A stretch of 64,000 nucleotides of DNA from Phaeotremella fagi (GCA_001599715.1 BCHU01000001.1:186001-250000); one strand, 5' to 3'. Counted from the stretch's first letter, positions 11,570 through 22,700 are shown. Program-made: numbers and translations. Notes: generated from the letters alone by a model not told the origin.

Positions 11570-14336
11570 ATGCCTTCACCTTCACCGAAGAAGGAGGACA
11601 TTGGTCCACCAGGTGCAGCGACTCTTTTCGTTTACGGAAGAGATGAATATGGTAACAACGTCGAATACAAGGAAAACAGTCACTTGGAGTTCGATTCTTT
11701 GGTATGTCCCCCTACGATTATCTATCTAGCCAAGCTGATAGTTTTGATTATAGATACCACAGGATCCTCAGTTGATAGCTTCACCAGATTCGTTGCTCGA
11801 AAAAGGTATTGCTGATTACACTTTTTTACCCATTTCGAAACATGGGATATTGGGGAAAGGGAAATTCAGTACTGTTTATAGAGTTTTTGGGGCTGATGGG
11901 AATCAAGTAAGTGTTGCTTCATTTTCAAATGTTCATAGCTAACCCAATTGTTAGTACGCATTGAAACATACCCCATTACATCCTCATCATCCACTGATCT
12001 CTTCGAGATTGTTACGTGAACCAACTCTTTTGGCTCAATTACCACCTCATCCTTGTCTTATCGGTGTTGACGGTTGGGTTAGGACTGAGGGTCATTTTTA
12101 TCTAATTGGTATGTGAAGATTTTGGGAAGTGAGATTGACGAAAGAACAATACGCTACTACCCATGTCCCACTTTCTTCCCATCCACTTCCGCTTTCACCC
12201 ACCAGAGCGGCCTACATATTAGACCAACTAGTCTCAGTCATCCGTGATGGTCTACATAACGGTGGTAGAGTCTGTCACCGAGATCTCAAAGGTGAAAACG
12301 TTTTGATTGACGTCAAAACCGGTGACATTTTATTACTCGATCTTGGACTTGCAACGCATTATTCAGCGTCTCAACCTAAATTAACGACATGTTGCGGAAG
12401 TCCAGCTTTCCATTCACCTGAGATTGTCAACGCTTTAAATCATCCACCTGGAGTTATCACTTATTACGGTCCTGAACTCGATATTTGGTGTTTGGCTCTA
12501 ACGATTTTAGCTCTACTTTTACAAACCCGTTTCCCATTGGGTCCAAGTCATAAATCCCGATATATCATGCAAGAAAGAGTTCGTGATAGGTTGCAAGAAC
12601 TCGATGAGCTTTTCCCTCCTAGTCAACCTTGGCGAGGGAGGGGACCTCATGCAGTACTGAAAATGACTGATGAGGAGAAAGAGAGTGATCGAAAAAATTG
12701 GAAGAGGGTCAGGAAAGCTATGGCTGATTTCTTGGAGATTGATGGGTTACGGCGAATGAATCTTTTCGCTAATTACGATGTGGGAAGTAAAGTCGGTTTG
12801 AGGGTTGCGAATCATACACTGGAAAATAAAGGTAGAACTTTTAAGACTACGACTTTCATCCCTACAGAGGTTAAATATACTTTACCGATTTATCTGGAAG
12901 ATGATGGTGAGGAGGTTTCTAAAAATCAACCTATCGTACTACGGAATCCTATTGGTGAATCTGAGAAACGAGTTTTGTCGTATTTAAAATATCTACTTCG
13001 ATGTTCAGGGATTCTTTATCATTCCATCCCCAATACGAATCCGACAATCATCCAACTTGTCCTTCCGCTATCACCAACCTCGACACCCTCCTCCTCACTC
13101 GAACCCATACCGTCACCTATCGCCTCTAGGATCCGACCCAAATCGCGTGAACGTGAAATCATCGAACCAGCACCAGCTCCTTCTCTTCTCTCAACTCTCT
13201 TCTCACTAGGCAAGAAACCTTCTTCAACCAGATCAGCCAGTGTCCCACCGAAAGCTGCTGTCAAAGCTTCACCCCCACCGGCTCTTCAGAAGAAGGGGAA
13301 GGAATGGGCAACGAAATGTTGGATCAAGATTGAATTTGAGAATCCAAGGAATGGGAGTGGTTGCTTGACTAATGGAAATGGACATACCAATGGTGAGACC
13401 GAACTCGGTCGTCGAAGAAGTAAACGTAACGTCAACGGTTCACGGATGTCATCAAGAAATCGAAGTGATACGAACACGCTACACGCTATTTTAGATCATA
13501 GTCCGACGAGATCTGAGGATATGAGATTGGATAAAGATGAAGCTCCGGATCATAAGACTATTGCTAGGACTTTGGAAACTTTGAAGATTACCGGTACGAC
13601 TACGACCCATGCTTCGTCACGTCGACATGTTAGACGACCTTCTTCTAGGATCCGATATGAGATGTTGGACGATAATCAGAATCAGAACCAGAACCAGAAC
13701 TCCCAATCCCATCTTTCACCACTAAGTCGACAAGTTTCTTTGGAACCTGAAGCCGAACATTTGACACGGAAAAGACCAAGTTCGACATCACGTAAATCGT
13801 CGTATCAATCTCGTCGACAATATTCTTATCCAACTTTCGATACTATAACAATAACGTCATCTGAACCTAGATCATATGACATTTTGAAAAAAGCGTTCAA
13901 TGTTAAACACGTCGAAGATGAAGCTGAAGCTGTTAAGAACGATACGGTCAATGGGATTGAGATAACGCCTGACTTGGAAGATTCGAAAGAGGGGACGTTG
14001 ACTTCACCAGAAATCGATATCGAAGAGATCAACGGGAACGGACATCATGATCGTCGTGGTCGAAGTAAAGAAATCGCTAGATCGGCTAGTAGCATTAAAT
14101 CCAATTCTTCCACGACCAAATCAAGAGCCAGGCCTACGCATACGGATTTGGAAATCACGACTGAAGATCCGAATGGTGTCGTTCATATTGTTGACGTTAG
14201 TAAAGAGAACAGTGATACTCATATTCATCGGGATAGAGATGTTAGTAGAGGCAGGAAAGGTTTGTTGGATGGTTGGTTTGGAAGGGGTGTTTCGGAGAGT
14301 AGGAGTAGTAGTCTACCTCCTGCTATGGCTCAGTAG
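11570..14336 (+). CDS. Protein kinase with long low-complexity C-terminus, subfamily unassigned
   Basis: Predicted serine/threonine kinase of 876 residues from four exons (11570-11701, 11754-11906, 11955-12108, 12145-14336). The kinase domain begins with a glycine loop GKGKFSTVYRV, has the lysine in YALKHT, a catalytic loop CHRDLKGENVLID, and DLG in place of DFG (LLLDLGLATHY). The activation segment ends GSPAFHSPEIV, so APE is SPE. After the catalytic domain comes a conserved-looking block (EKRVLSYLKYLLRCSGILYHS) that may be a small regulatory fold of the KA1 kind (a guess from position only). Long Ser/Asn/Gln-rich tails follow. All residues needed for catalysis seem present. I do not recognise a named orthologue. 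The start at 11570 is the first ATG in frame with the kinase. Confidence 0.78.
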
Positions 14337-14516
14337 GGATGTTGAAAAGAGGTGTGTGGCGGTGTGGAGGAGGAGGTGGCACGGATTTTGATTGTTTATA
14401 CGTACTGTACTCTTCCTTTAGATTTCATCATCAACTTTGTGTGTATTTGTATCAATCTATATCATCCATCAATTTGATCATACCCAAACTAAAAGCAACA
14501 ACGCATCACAACAACC

Positions 14517-16624
14517 ATGGATTGGACCCATGTCCTCCATAACCAAATCCCTGTATTCCTCAAAACCCACATCCAAAACCCCAAAATCGATGCATTGCTC
14601 TTCGCAACCTCCGTCTTCTTCACCTCCCCGGACCCAACCTACGCCTCCCTAACACCCCTAGCCATCCTCCTCCATCAAAGTCATTCCAACACATGTCAAC
14701 CCTCCCACCTCCTGATCAAGGGTTTGACAGCCGAACTAATAAAAAATCTCATCACCACTTATCCGCTCACGTCAGCTTTGATTGATGGATCTGAAGGTGA
14801 CGGGGTGGTGTTCACTAAACTCGCTCGTGATTTTGGTATCTCACTTGGATTCGTTTTACCCGTTTACGTTCATTCGAGATTGGTTAGAACGGGTTTGGTG
14901 GGTAATGCTTGGGAAGGGGCTACAAGTTTTGGATTGGTTTGGGCGGTGGTATGGGAGATCTGGGAGAGGGAGGCTGTTTTAGGTAGATATGTTAGTGGAT
15001 TGATGTTGTTTTTTATATGGTATTCGGATTGGTACTGATACAGTGATTTTTAGGGAACACCTTCACCTTTGATACCAGAGTTCCCGTTTGTCGCGAGGAT
15101 AATCAGATATTTCGGTCATACCGGTGTAAATCTTTTGACTGGGACGACCGTCTATCTGATCTTTCAATTTGGGGTAAAAATTTGGCCTGGAATTCAACCG
15201 TTGATGAAGGAAATTTATGACAACACCGTTAAAAAAGTTAAGGAGTATTTACGAAAGAATCAAGCTCATATTGTTGATGAGGGTGAGACTGAAGCTCAAA
15301 ATTTGGTCTTGGTACCATGGAAGAAATCATCTTCGATCTTGGCTTTCATCATCATGTTCATCATATTTAGTCTTTCTTTCTGGCCCCTCCCGGAAATTCT
15401 ATCGCTTTCATCATCAATCAAACATTTCACTCCGATTTCGGTCGCGTGTGTCAAACCGATGAATTACAATTATACCTCGGATGAAATGATAAAATCGTCT
15501 TTGGTCATTGGGAATAAAGCTAAGATCATTGTTTGGCCAGAACAGGCTCTATCGTTTGCTGAAGGTGACGAGTCGAAGTATGAGGTTATCGAACTTGTTC
15601 GAACTGTTCTATGTCAGCGATATGGTGTTTTGGTTGTTATGGGGATAGAATATTTCAATGACCAGAGGGAGTTGATTTCTGCTAGTGTCTTTTTATCGAC
15701 AGAGGGGATCTTGGGTTGGTATGAGAAACAAGTTCCTACTTCTTGTGGGTGCTTTCACTCTTACAGTAGTTCTACCTCACTGACGAATGCCTTAGTTTAC
15801 GATGTTCATTCATATCTGCCAACCGAATCTACGGTTTCACCAGTATGGTCAATAGAGCTAAAAGCGTGAGTTAAGTATCTGAAGCGATACGCCATTAACT
15901 TGCATGCTACAGTCCAAAAGGAATCCCTAAATTGGAATGGAGTGATAACAAGTCTCGAACACGAAGCATCAAAACCTCAACGTTATTGGGGACAGACGTT
16001 TTCCATCCTCATCGTCTACTCAAGATCCCGGATCTATTGATTGTTCCTTCCAACACCCCTTACAAATTGTCTTCAGCAATTTTCGCTCATACACAAACCA
16101 TATCAGTTAGTATCGGTAGACCATCTCTTATATGTAACAAAGACCAGCAAAGTCTTTCGGGAGTAATCGATGAATGGGGGAGAATTTTACTTGTACAACA
16201 TGGTGGTGGGAGTTTTATCAGTGATTTAGGTATGGTTTATAATACGACCAAAAGTCATCATGACCAATCGACGATGAACATGAGTTGGATATACACTCTA
16301 TGGAGCTTGATCATGATTTTAGGGAAGAGTATAGCGATAAGAGTTGAGGAGGAGGAATTACCTGAACCAATACGACAGGCTTTTTCGAAGGTTTTACGTA
16401 TTGGTTGGAAGACTGATAATTTTAGGTATGAGACTGGGGAGGGTACTGAGGATATGGAGAGTAATAGTAATCCTTCTTCTGGTACAGGTGCAAATACGGG
16501 GACTGTGGGTGGTACTATGGCTATGGAAAGTAGCAGTGATTCTTTATCTGATACAGGTGCGAATTTGGGAACAGTCGAAGCTGGTAATCCACCAGTTGGA
16601 GATTTAGTTGACCTTCGAGGATGA
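14517..16624 (+). CDS. Apolipoprotein N-acyltransferase-like membrane protein with carbon-nitrogen hydrolase domain
   Basis: Three exons (14517-14990, 15054-15865, 15913-16624) give 665 residues. The first 200 or so are largely hydrophobic with several membrane helices. One more helix (ILAFIIMFIIFSLSFWPL) precedes a nitrilase-superfamily domain, and a last hydrophobic stretch (WIYTLWSLIMILGKSIAI) follows it. This is the layout of bacterial Lnt. The catalytic Glu is visible in IVWPEQAL (about Glu321) and the Lys in GWYEKQVP (about Lys383). The position of the nucleophilic Cys reads LLGTDVFHP, with Gly at about 455, just before DLLIVPSN. The family call is sound. What a eukaryotic member acylates is unknown, and without the Cys it may be non-catalytic. 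The C-terminus carries a 69-nt imperfect duplication. The introns show it is a genuine nuclear gene. Confidence 0.75.
16454..16590 (+). repeat. 69-nt imperfect tandem duplication in the Lnt-like C-terminus
   Basis: Two copies of a coding unit start at 16454 and 16523. Their translations share the pattern M-E-S-x-S, then S-x-T-G-A-N-x-G-T-V. They differ at several bases, so the duplication is not brand new. It lies in a polar tail outside the enzyme domain. Confidence 0.7.
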
Positions 16625-16859
16625 GTCTGTTTAATACCTTATTTTGTACATTCATCAAGTTTGTACTTGAGATCAAGTCAATATTGCCGATAACGTCAGC
16701 CCAACCGAAGAAGCGTAAGACATCAAGAGAACGGCTTTGAATGAGAACGGCGTTGAGGTGAAGTTGTCCGGCATGCAAAAAAGTGTCGTGGTAGAGCTTG
16801 TTTTTAGGTTCCGATGTAGCGAAATCTACTTTTGAATCGAGAAAGCTAACTTTGGAAAG

Positions 16860-17126
16860 CAACATTCAACGGAAGGAGAAAAAATTGATTACAAAGTTCT
16901 GCAAGCCAGGTTGAATTCAATCGATTACGATATCTTGTTTTAAGTTTTTTCGTCAACTGGTAAACTTAAGTTTGAGATGGATACGATTAGTACAGAAATC
17001 AATTCTAATCGGAGATGGATACGATGGATCAAGGCCCAATTCTATCATTGAGCTGGATACGATTAGGACGAATTCTGCTTAGATCGTTAAGTCTGGCAAT
17101 ACGCCAACATTCATCGGAAGGAGAAA
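16860..17126. repeat. Degenerate direct repeats
   Basis: A 22-nt sequence at 16860-16881 recurs at 17105-17126 with one mismatch (shared core cggaaggagaaa). Between them a motif based on gagatggatacgat appears three times, near 16974, 17012 and 17050, about 38 nt apart and progressively diverged. The arrangement suggests local duplication or the footprint of an old element. Confidence 0.65.
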
Positions 17127-17136
17127 TAATGTTAAG

Positions 17137-17551
17137 TTACAACATTCGATGCTTTGTGTACTCCTCTTTGGACTTGAGATAAGGTTTGTCCAACGAAGAT
17201 GATATGACGTGTTTTGTCAAAGAAAAGATCGCGACGATGTAGTGCTGTTCTCTGAAAATCGAATCCAACCCATTTTTCCAAGATTTCATCGGATTTGTAC
17301 AGTCAAATTTACCTAATCGATGTCCATTTACGCACAATATCCTCCCAGATTTTTTCAGATATCGTTATCGACCGTAATGGCACAATCGTTCCGCCTTTTC
17401 GGTTCGAAACAATCTCGTAAATAACGTTAAATACAGTAAACCTCTTACCAATCAGTTCGTAAAAGAGTAGCAATATATGGAGTGCGAACGACCCTCTATT
17501 TGGAAGAACTTCTCTGATGACGACAGTGGCATAAGGTTCTATTCGCCACAC
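17137..17551 (-). pseudogene. Possible remnant of a two-exon minus-strand gene
   Basis: On the minus strand an open stretch (17551 down to 17313) joins another (17251 to 17137) through a well-formed 61-nt intron: GTAAAT donor, GAC branch-like site and TTTTCAG acceptor. Joined, they read through ...WTSIR/EQHYIV... to a stop, about 104 residues. The left frame begins with GTG, has a stop just upstream and no in-frame ATG, so the 5' end is missing or lies in an unidentified exon. No domain was recognised. The clean intron is the only reason to think a gene was once here. Confidence 0.3.
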
Positions 17552-17672
17552 AGGTTTAAAGAGTTATTCCTTTTCCAGGAAAATTGAATGGTAGGCTTAA
17601 AAGATTGGGTTAGACTCCTGAGAATCTGTATTGAAGTTTGGTAAGGTCCTACGTAAATCAGATAGGCACAAG

Positions 17673-18194
17673 ATGGTTTGTGAGGAAACGCAGAGAGATC
17701 TAAAGAAACTTCAGTTGTTCTTCAGTGTGGCGAAAGAAAGATGGCTGGTTTTGAGGTACGACGAACAGAACAGAAGGGAAAAAAATATGGATGGAATTTT
17801 CTTTGGAATCACTGTTATTCGCCTCGCATCGGCAGAATTTTTCTACTACGTAGGTGGACCTTCTGCTCTGAATGTTCCTTTCGCGTCCGAACAAGACATT
17901 TTGGAAGACAGCGAAGCAGTACGAAGATGTCTCTCGAATGAATTCTCACTATTCGGTGGTTCTCTCGTTAATTTTCGTCTTTGGTTGACGTTTTTCGATT
18001 CCTTTTGTACTTTCACAGAGAAAGAGACCACAGGCATGATAACAATAAAAGAAGAACAGCTCGGGGATCGACGTGCAAGATGGCATATTTCATTAAACAC
18101 CCAACGACGATCAGTAAATGATCGACACGAGATTCTAGGCCTTTCCAAACTTTTTTCTATTGTTAAGTTACCTTTTCTCCGCCAAGCTAAGTAA
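17673..18194 (+). CDS. Hypothetical protein, 173 residues (uncertain)
   Basis: An uninterrupted frame from an ATG with a reasonable context (aagATGg) to a stop at 18192-18194. The product is mixed hydrophobic and charged, with a possible short hydrophobic segment (IFFGITVIRLASAEFFYY). No family is recognised. Open frames on the opposite strand also cover this interval, so chance openness is a real alternative. It lies alone in the low-coding island. Confidence 0.28.
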   Translation: MVCEETQRDLKKLQLFFSVAKERWLVLRYDEQNRREKNMDGIFFGITVIRLASAEFFYYVGGPSALNVPFASEQDILEDSEAVRRCLSNEFSLFGGSLVNFRLWLTFFDSFCTFTEKETTGMITIKEEQLGDRRARWHISLNTQRRSVNDRHEILGLSKLFSIVKLPFLRQAK

Positions 18195-18725
18195 ATTATC
18201 TCATTATTTCATCATTCCTTTCATTGTATCGCTGGTACCTGAGAACAATTGGGTTACATGGATGTATCGGAAAAAGTCAGAAAACTCAAATATCTACCAG
18301 CCACCTCTAACCAACTGATCAGCCATTTGTAGATTGACTTGAGATTGAACGATCTCTTGACCCTACTTTGGGATATTATGGTTAGTTACCAGCCATTCGA
18401 CCCTGGTTTTATCATATCAGCTACCTGATCTGGGTAAACTTCAACGGGTTAGCACGGCATTCTTACGAGTGCTCTTTCAATTTAGAACGAAAGCTTCGGA
18501 CTGATGGACCAATTTATTAAGTCTAAAGTCTGACCATTGTTCATTTCTTTTTCATTGATTCTCTTTCTTCCATTTCCATTCTAATATTCGTTCACAAGTC
18601 ACTCATTCAGACTCATCTTTCTTGTTTTTCGACTGTTTTAACATAGCGCTGAGCGTTATTTTCATCTTTCTCGGTTATCACCTTACACCAACTTCGACTT
18701 CCCACTCAATCAGCGCTGGTTCGCA

Positions 18726-21171
18726 ATGTCAAGGTAAGCAATCTAGCATAGCGTCAACTGACTGTACCAGAACATTCCGCTCTGCACCTGTCCTTTCACC
18801 CAACACCGCCAAACTTTTGGTGGAATCATTCGCCAACGAAGAATTCGCCTCTTCATCATCCGATTCACCCGATTCCCTCTATTCCAACGGTTCACCCACT
18901 TTCCCAACCCAATCATTCGAGTTTGACGAAGCGGAACATGATGAAGAGGATTACGATGCTCAAACCGATAGTCCAACTTGGGGCAGATGGCCTGAAATCT
19001 CGACGACAAATCCTGGTTGGTCGCCTTCACCGTCAAAAACTCGATCCATCATTTCACTCTCACCAAGAGGTAGTTTGAGTGCTTCAAGTCGAAATGGATC
19101 CATGTCGTTCTATAAAGACGAACGACGAGATTCGAATCCAAGTTTGTTAGGTTTCGAATTATCACAAAGACGTCGATCTTCTATTAGAAGTTTCACTTCC
19201 TCACGTCGTAGATCTAGTGCCGTTTCTTCCATCATGGATCCAGCTGAAGACGCCAGACTTCGAAGTATCGCTAGTATGAGTAATTTGAGTAGGAGATTCT
19301 CCGAACTCGTTGAAGTTACTTGTCCAAGTAGTGATTCAGAAGATGACGTTGCTGCAACAAGAAGAGCTTTCAGTCAATGGTCACCAGATACCTCCGATAA
19401 CGAAAGTGATTATTCGGAAATCTTAACTGCGTCCTACGTCCCCACACCGGAAGTCCCACCTGTCCCAACGGTCCTTTCGAATTTCCCTCTATCATCAGTC
19501 GCTCAACCTGATACACCATCCGATATGTCCGGTTCACCTCTTATGCCTCGTTTCCAAAGATCTAGAAGATTAGCTTTAGCAACTCCTTCACCTGAACCTG
19601 ATCCATCATCTATCTTACGAAGTAAAGCTCGACCAAATTATGGTAGAGCTGTCACGGATTATCAATTCCCTCCTAAATCTGGTTCGAACCCTTCCGTTCC
19701 ACCTGGTGCAACTGCACCCAGACCTCTTATGGCTAGATCAGTCTCGGCACCTTTAGTTGGAACCTTATCAAGACCTATTCCAAACAAAGCACCGCTGTTC
19801 ACAGAAGCTTTATTCGCTCCACCAAAACCTCAACCAGTAACTCTAGGTTCTTCGCCGTTACGTGAAATGCTACGACGTCAATCTGCTTACTCTGATGGTG
19901 AAAGTTCTAGGAGACCATCGGTTGTCGTTGATTTGAATAGATTCACCGAAACTCGTAGAGCTTCTGGGGATCGTCGTCCATCGAATACAGACAGGAGGAC
20001 TTCATTGGTCAGAGAGAGTCGTCGAAGTTCGACCGATAGTCGACGTAGTTCAATCACAAAATCTAGAGTCGGGACGAGAAGAACTTCAGTCGCTAGTATC
20101 AGATCGTCACGTAAAGGATCTTGGGTCGAGGAAGCTGCAGAATTCGCTTATCTTGCACCCCAGATTGTCATTGATACTCCTGCAGAACCAAAACTCAGAA
20201 AATCAGTTTCAAGTAATTTACCCTCGGTATCTGGTTTCTTCTCAAACACTCCTACACCACGTTTCAATCCCATGGAGAGTTTTTTGGGAACTGGTTCAGC
20301 TGTTTCGACACCTTCAACTTCTTATGCTCCTCTATCACCATTCAGTGATATGGACAAAACACCAACCATGCCACCACCACAAAGTCCGGTTAGCGTCTTG
20401 AATCGTGGAAGACCAGTCTCACCACCTGAATTCAGTCAATCATTCCCATACTTTGTTAAAGCCCAAATCCCATCCAGTCCGAAATCGTTACCACAAGAAC
20501 CTGAAACCAAAACTGGGATCTTACGGAAAGCGGTACCTAGAATGTCTATCGAGGAACTTTCGTTAGAATCAAAGAGGGATCAACAATTGAGGATAGAGAA
20601 GGAAGTCGAACAACGTAAATTTGAACGGCGGGGGGCTACCATGTTCACATCTGATGAACAAGCACTGCTACGTGGGGCTGGTGCCGCTCACAGACGTACG
20701 GCTAGTAGTAATGAAATTCCAATTTCAAATCTTAAACGACCGGTTCGTTCGAGACAAACTACTTTACCACCAGAATTGGAATCTAGACGTCATCAACGTC
20801 GTTCGATTATTCTACCAAACTCAAGTCCGGAAGAAAACGTTTCCAACGCAAACACGAATTCCAACAGTAACAGTAAAATTGATAATCCCAAAAGATCATC
20901 TGTAACTTTCAACGCTCCACCTCGACCCAACATGAATCGAGCATCTTCTTTCTCAAGATTCTTCCACGGTCGATCAAAATCTATCTCATCAACTAACGAA
21001 TCACAACCAAAAGTTAGACCACCGGTTAGACCCATTTCAACTGATTCCAGTGGATCTGATAGGACTCTTGTGGAAGTTCGTGAGATTTTTAGGAAATTAG
21101 GTGTTTCGAGTCCAAAGAAATTATCTGATGAGGATGAGGGGAGAATGCCAGTTGAAAAGGTCTATATGTAG
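18726..21171 (+). CDS. Serine-rich, largely disordered protein of unknown function
   Basis: An 802-residue protein whose first exon is only eight bases (18726-18733, ATGTCAAG), followed by a 37-nt intron and one long exon (18771-21171). The splice gives MSRTFRSAPVLSPNTAKLL, far more plausible than the TTG-initiated upstream extension of the same frame, which would need intron sequence to be translated. Composition is very rich in Ser, Arg and Pro, with basic-serine clusters such as RRRSSIRSFTSSRRRSS that look like kinase target sites. A short charged helix (about residues 625-655, RDQQLRIEKEVEQRKFERRG) and a C-terminal block (RTLVEVREIFRKLGVSSP) may be the conserved parts. I recognise no domain. 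Confidence 0.72.
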
Positions 21172-21377
21172 GATAGGATAGTTGTTATACATGATTTGGG
21201 CTTAGTGTTTGATACGTATATTGCGATGCTACTTTTTATATTGCACCCCAGTTGACTCTTTTATTGCCACATTGAGGTTATGCCACGACAGAGAGCAGAG
21301 CTTGGACGTGAACGTGAAGAAACGTACGATAAATAAATGTCTTTTTTCTTCTCAACAACCATCATCTCTACAAGACA

Positions 21378-22700
21378 ATGTACGAAGCTACTGTAACCGC
21401 ACCAGTGAACATCGCTGTTATCAAGTAAGAGATTCTACCCCGAAAAAAGCTGACAAAAAGATACTGGGGTAAAAGGGATACAGCTCTCATTCTCCCCACA
21501 AATTCGTCTCTTTCAGTCACTCTAGATCAAGATCATTTGAGATCAACAACTACTTCAAGAGCTGATCAAAGTTTTGAGGGACCTGATAGATTATGGTTAA
21601 ACGGTAAAGAAGAGATCATCAAGGATGGTGGACGAATGGCTACGTGTATCAAAGAGCTCAAATCTTGGAGAAGAGAATTAGAGGTTAAAGATGATTCTCT
21701 ACCAAAGGTGGGTTTCTATTTTTGAGCTCGTCTAACAAAGTAGCTTTCCACGTTCACACTTCGTATCGCTTCTTTCAACAATTTCCCAACTGCAGCTGGA
21801 TTGGCTTCTTCAGCTTCCGGATTAGCAGCTCTAGTCTCATCGGTTGCAGCCCTGTACGAACTCCCCCAAACTCCTTCTCAACTTTCCATAATCGCTCGTC
21901 AAGGTTCAGGTTCAGCTTGTCGATCGTTGTTCGGTGGTTTCGTAGCTTGGAGAGAAGGTGTTCAACCAGACGGATCAGATTCTTTAGCTGAAGAAGTCGC
22001 TCCTAGAGAACATTGGGCTGATATGCAGGCTGTCATTTGTGTGGTGTCGGATGCTAAAAAGGGTACAAGTTCAACTAGTGGGATGCAAAGAACCGTTCAG
22101 ACTTCACCTTTACTTCAACATCGTATCAAAGAGGTTGTACCCAAACGAATGAAGGATATTTCAAAGGCAATTTTGGAAAAGGATTTCGATACTTTTGCTG
22201 AAATCACAATGGCTGATTCTAATCAGGTAGGTCAAAAAGTCGAGAACCGCTTACTGACGACCTAGTTCCACGCAGTTTGTCTCGATACTTCACCACCTAT
22301 TTTCTACCTCAACGATGTCTCAAGATCAATCATAGCTCTTGTCGAAGAAATCAACAGAGCAAGTATCAAACTAGGTCAAGGTTACATTGCAGCCTATACA
22401 TTCGATGCTGGACCCAACGCAGTCATCTACGCTTTAAAAAAGAACATCCCAGTCATCATCAATCTAGTCAGTAAATATTTCCCGCAAGAGGTCGAGTTCA
22501 CGGATCCATTGGGTGAATACAACTCCGCTTCAAAGGATGGATTGAATGAGATTTTGGGTGAATTCGATGGGAGTGTCATTAGACAGGGTGGATGGGAGAA
22601 GGGTGCAGTCAAATCTTTGATTCATACTAGAGTAGGAGATGGTCCTCGTAGACTTGGTTCAGAAGATAGTCTATTAGGTCAAGACGGTCTGCCAAAATAG
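21378..22700 (+). CDS. MVD1: Mevalonate diphosphate decarboxylase
   Basis: Converts mevalonate-5-diphosphate to isopentenyl diphosphate with ATP, the last step of the cytosolic mevalonate pathway that feeds ergosterol and other isoprenoids (Erg19/Mvd1). Four exons (21378-21424, 21461-21707, 21744-22226, 22266-22700) give 403 residues, normal for the family. Hallmarks are in order: [16 protein letters not shown] at the N-terminus, [11 protein letters not shown], the GHMP-kinase-type ATP loop [16 protein letters not shown], the [16 protein letters not shown] active-site block, and [10 protein letters not shown] with the catalytic aspartate. No key residue is missing. Its 5' flank is only about 200 nt after the serine-rich gene on the same strand. 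Confidence 0.96.

Larger units (their letters stand above)
16625..18725. other. 2.1-kb low-coding island between the Lnt-like gene and the serine-rich gene
   Basis: This is the longest stretch in the window without a recognisable conserved gene. It is AT-rich, contains degenerate direct repeats (16860-17126), and has several open frames on both strands, none with a recognised family. A spliced minus-strand candidate (17137-17551) and a 173-codon plus-strand frame (17673-18194) are listed separately with low confidence. The last 500 nt (about 18200-18725) are probably promoter and leader of the serine-rich gene. The look is of decayed gene or element remnants, but no terminal repeats or transposase/reverse transcriptase motifs were seen. 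Confidence 0.5.

Noticed and set aside
14517..16624. Bacterial contamination or recent transfer as source of the Lnt-like gene
   Set aside because: Two phase-consistent spliceosomal introns and base composition like its neighbours argue for a resident nuclear gene; old transfer cannot be excluded.
18622..18725. Long N-terminal extension of the serine-rich protein with a hydrophobic stretch
   Set aside because: It starts at TTG and would translate through what looks like a normal 37-nt intron; the short ATG exon at 18726 explains the locus better.
16625..18725. Intact transposon or retroelement
   Set aside because: No terminal inverted or long terminal repeats, no target-site duplication and no transposase or reverse transcriptase motif could be seen.
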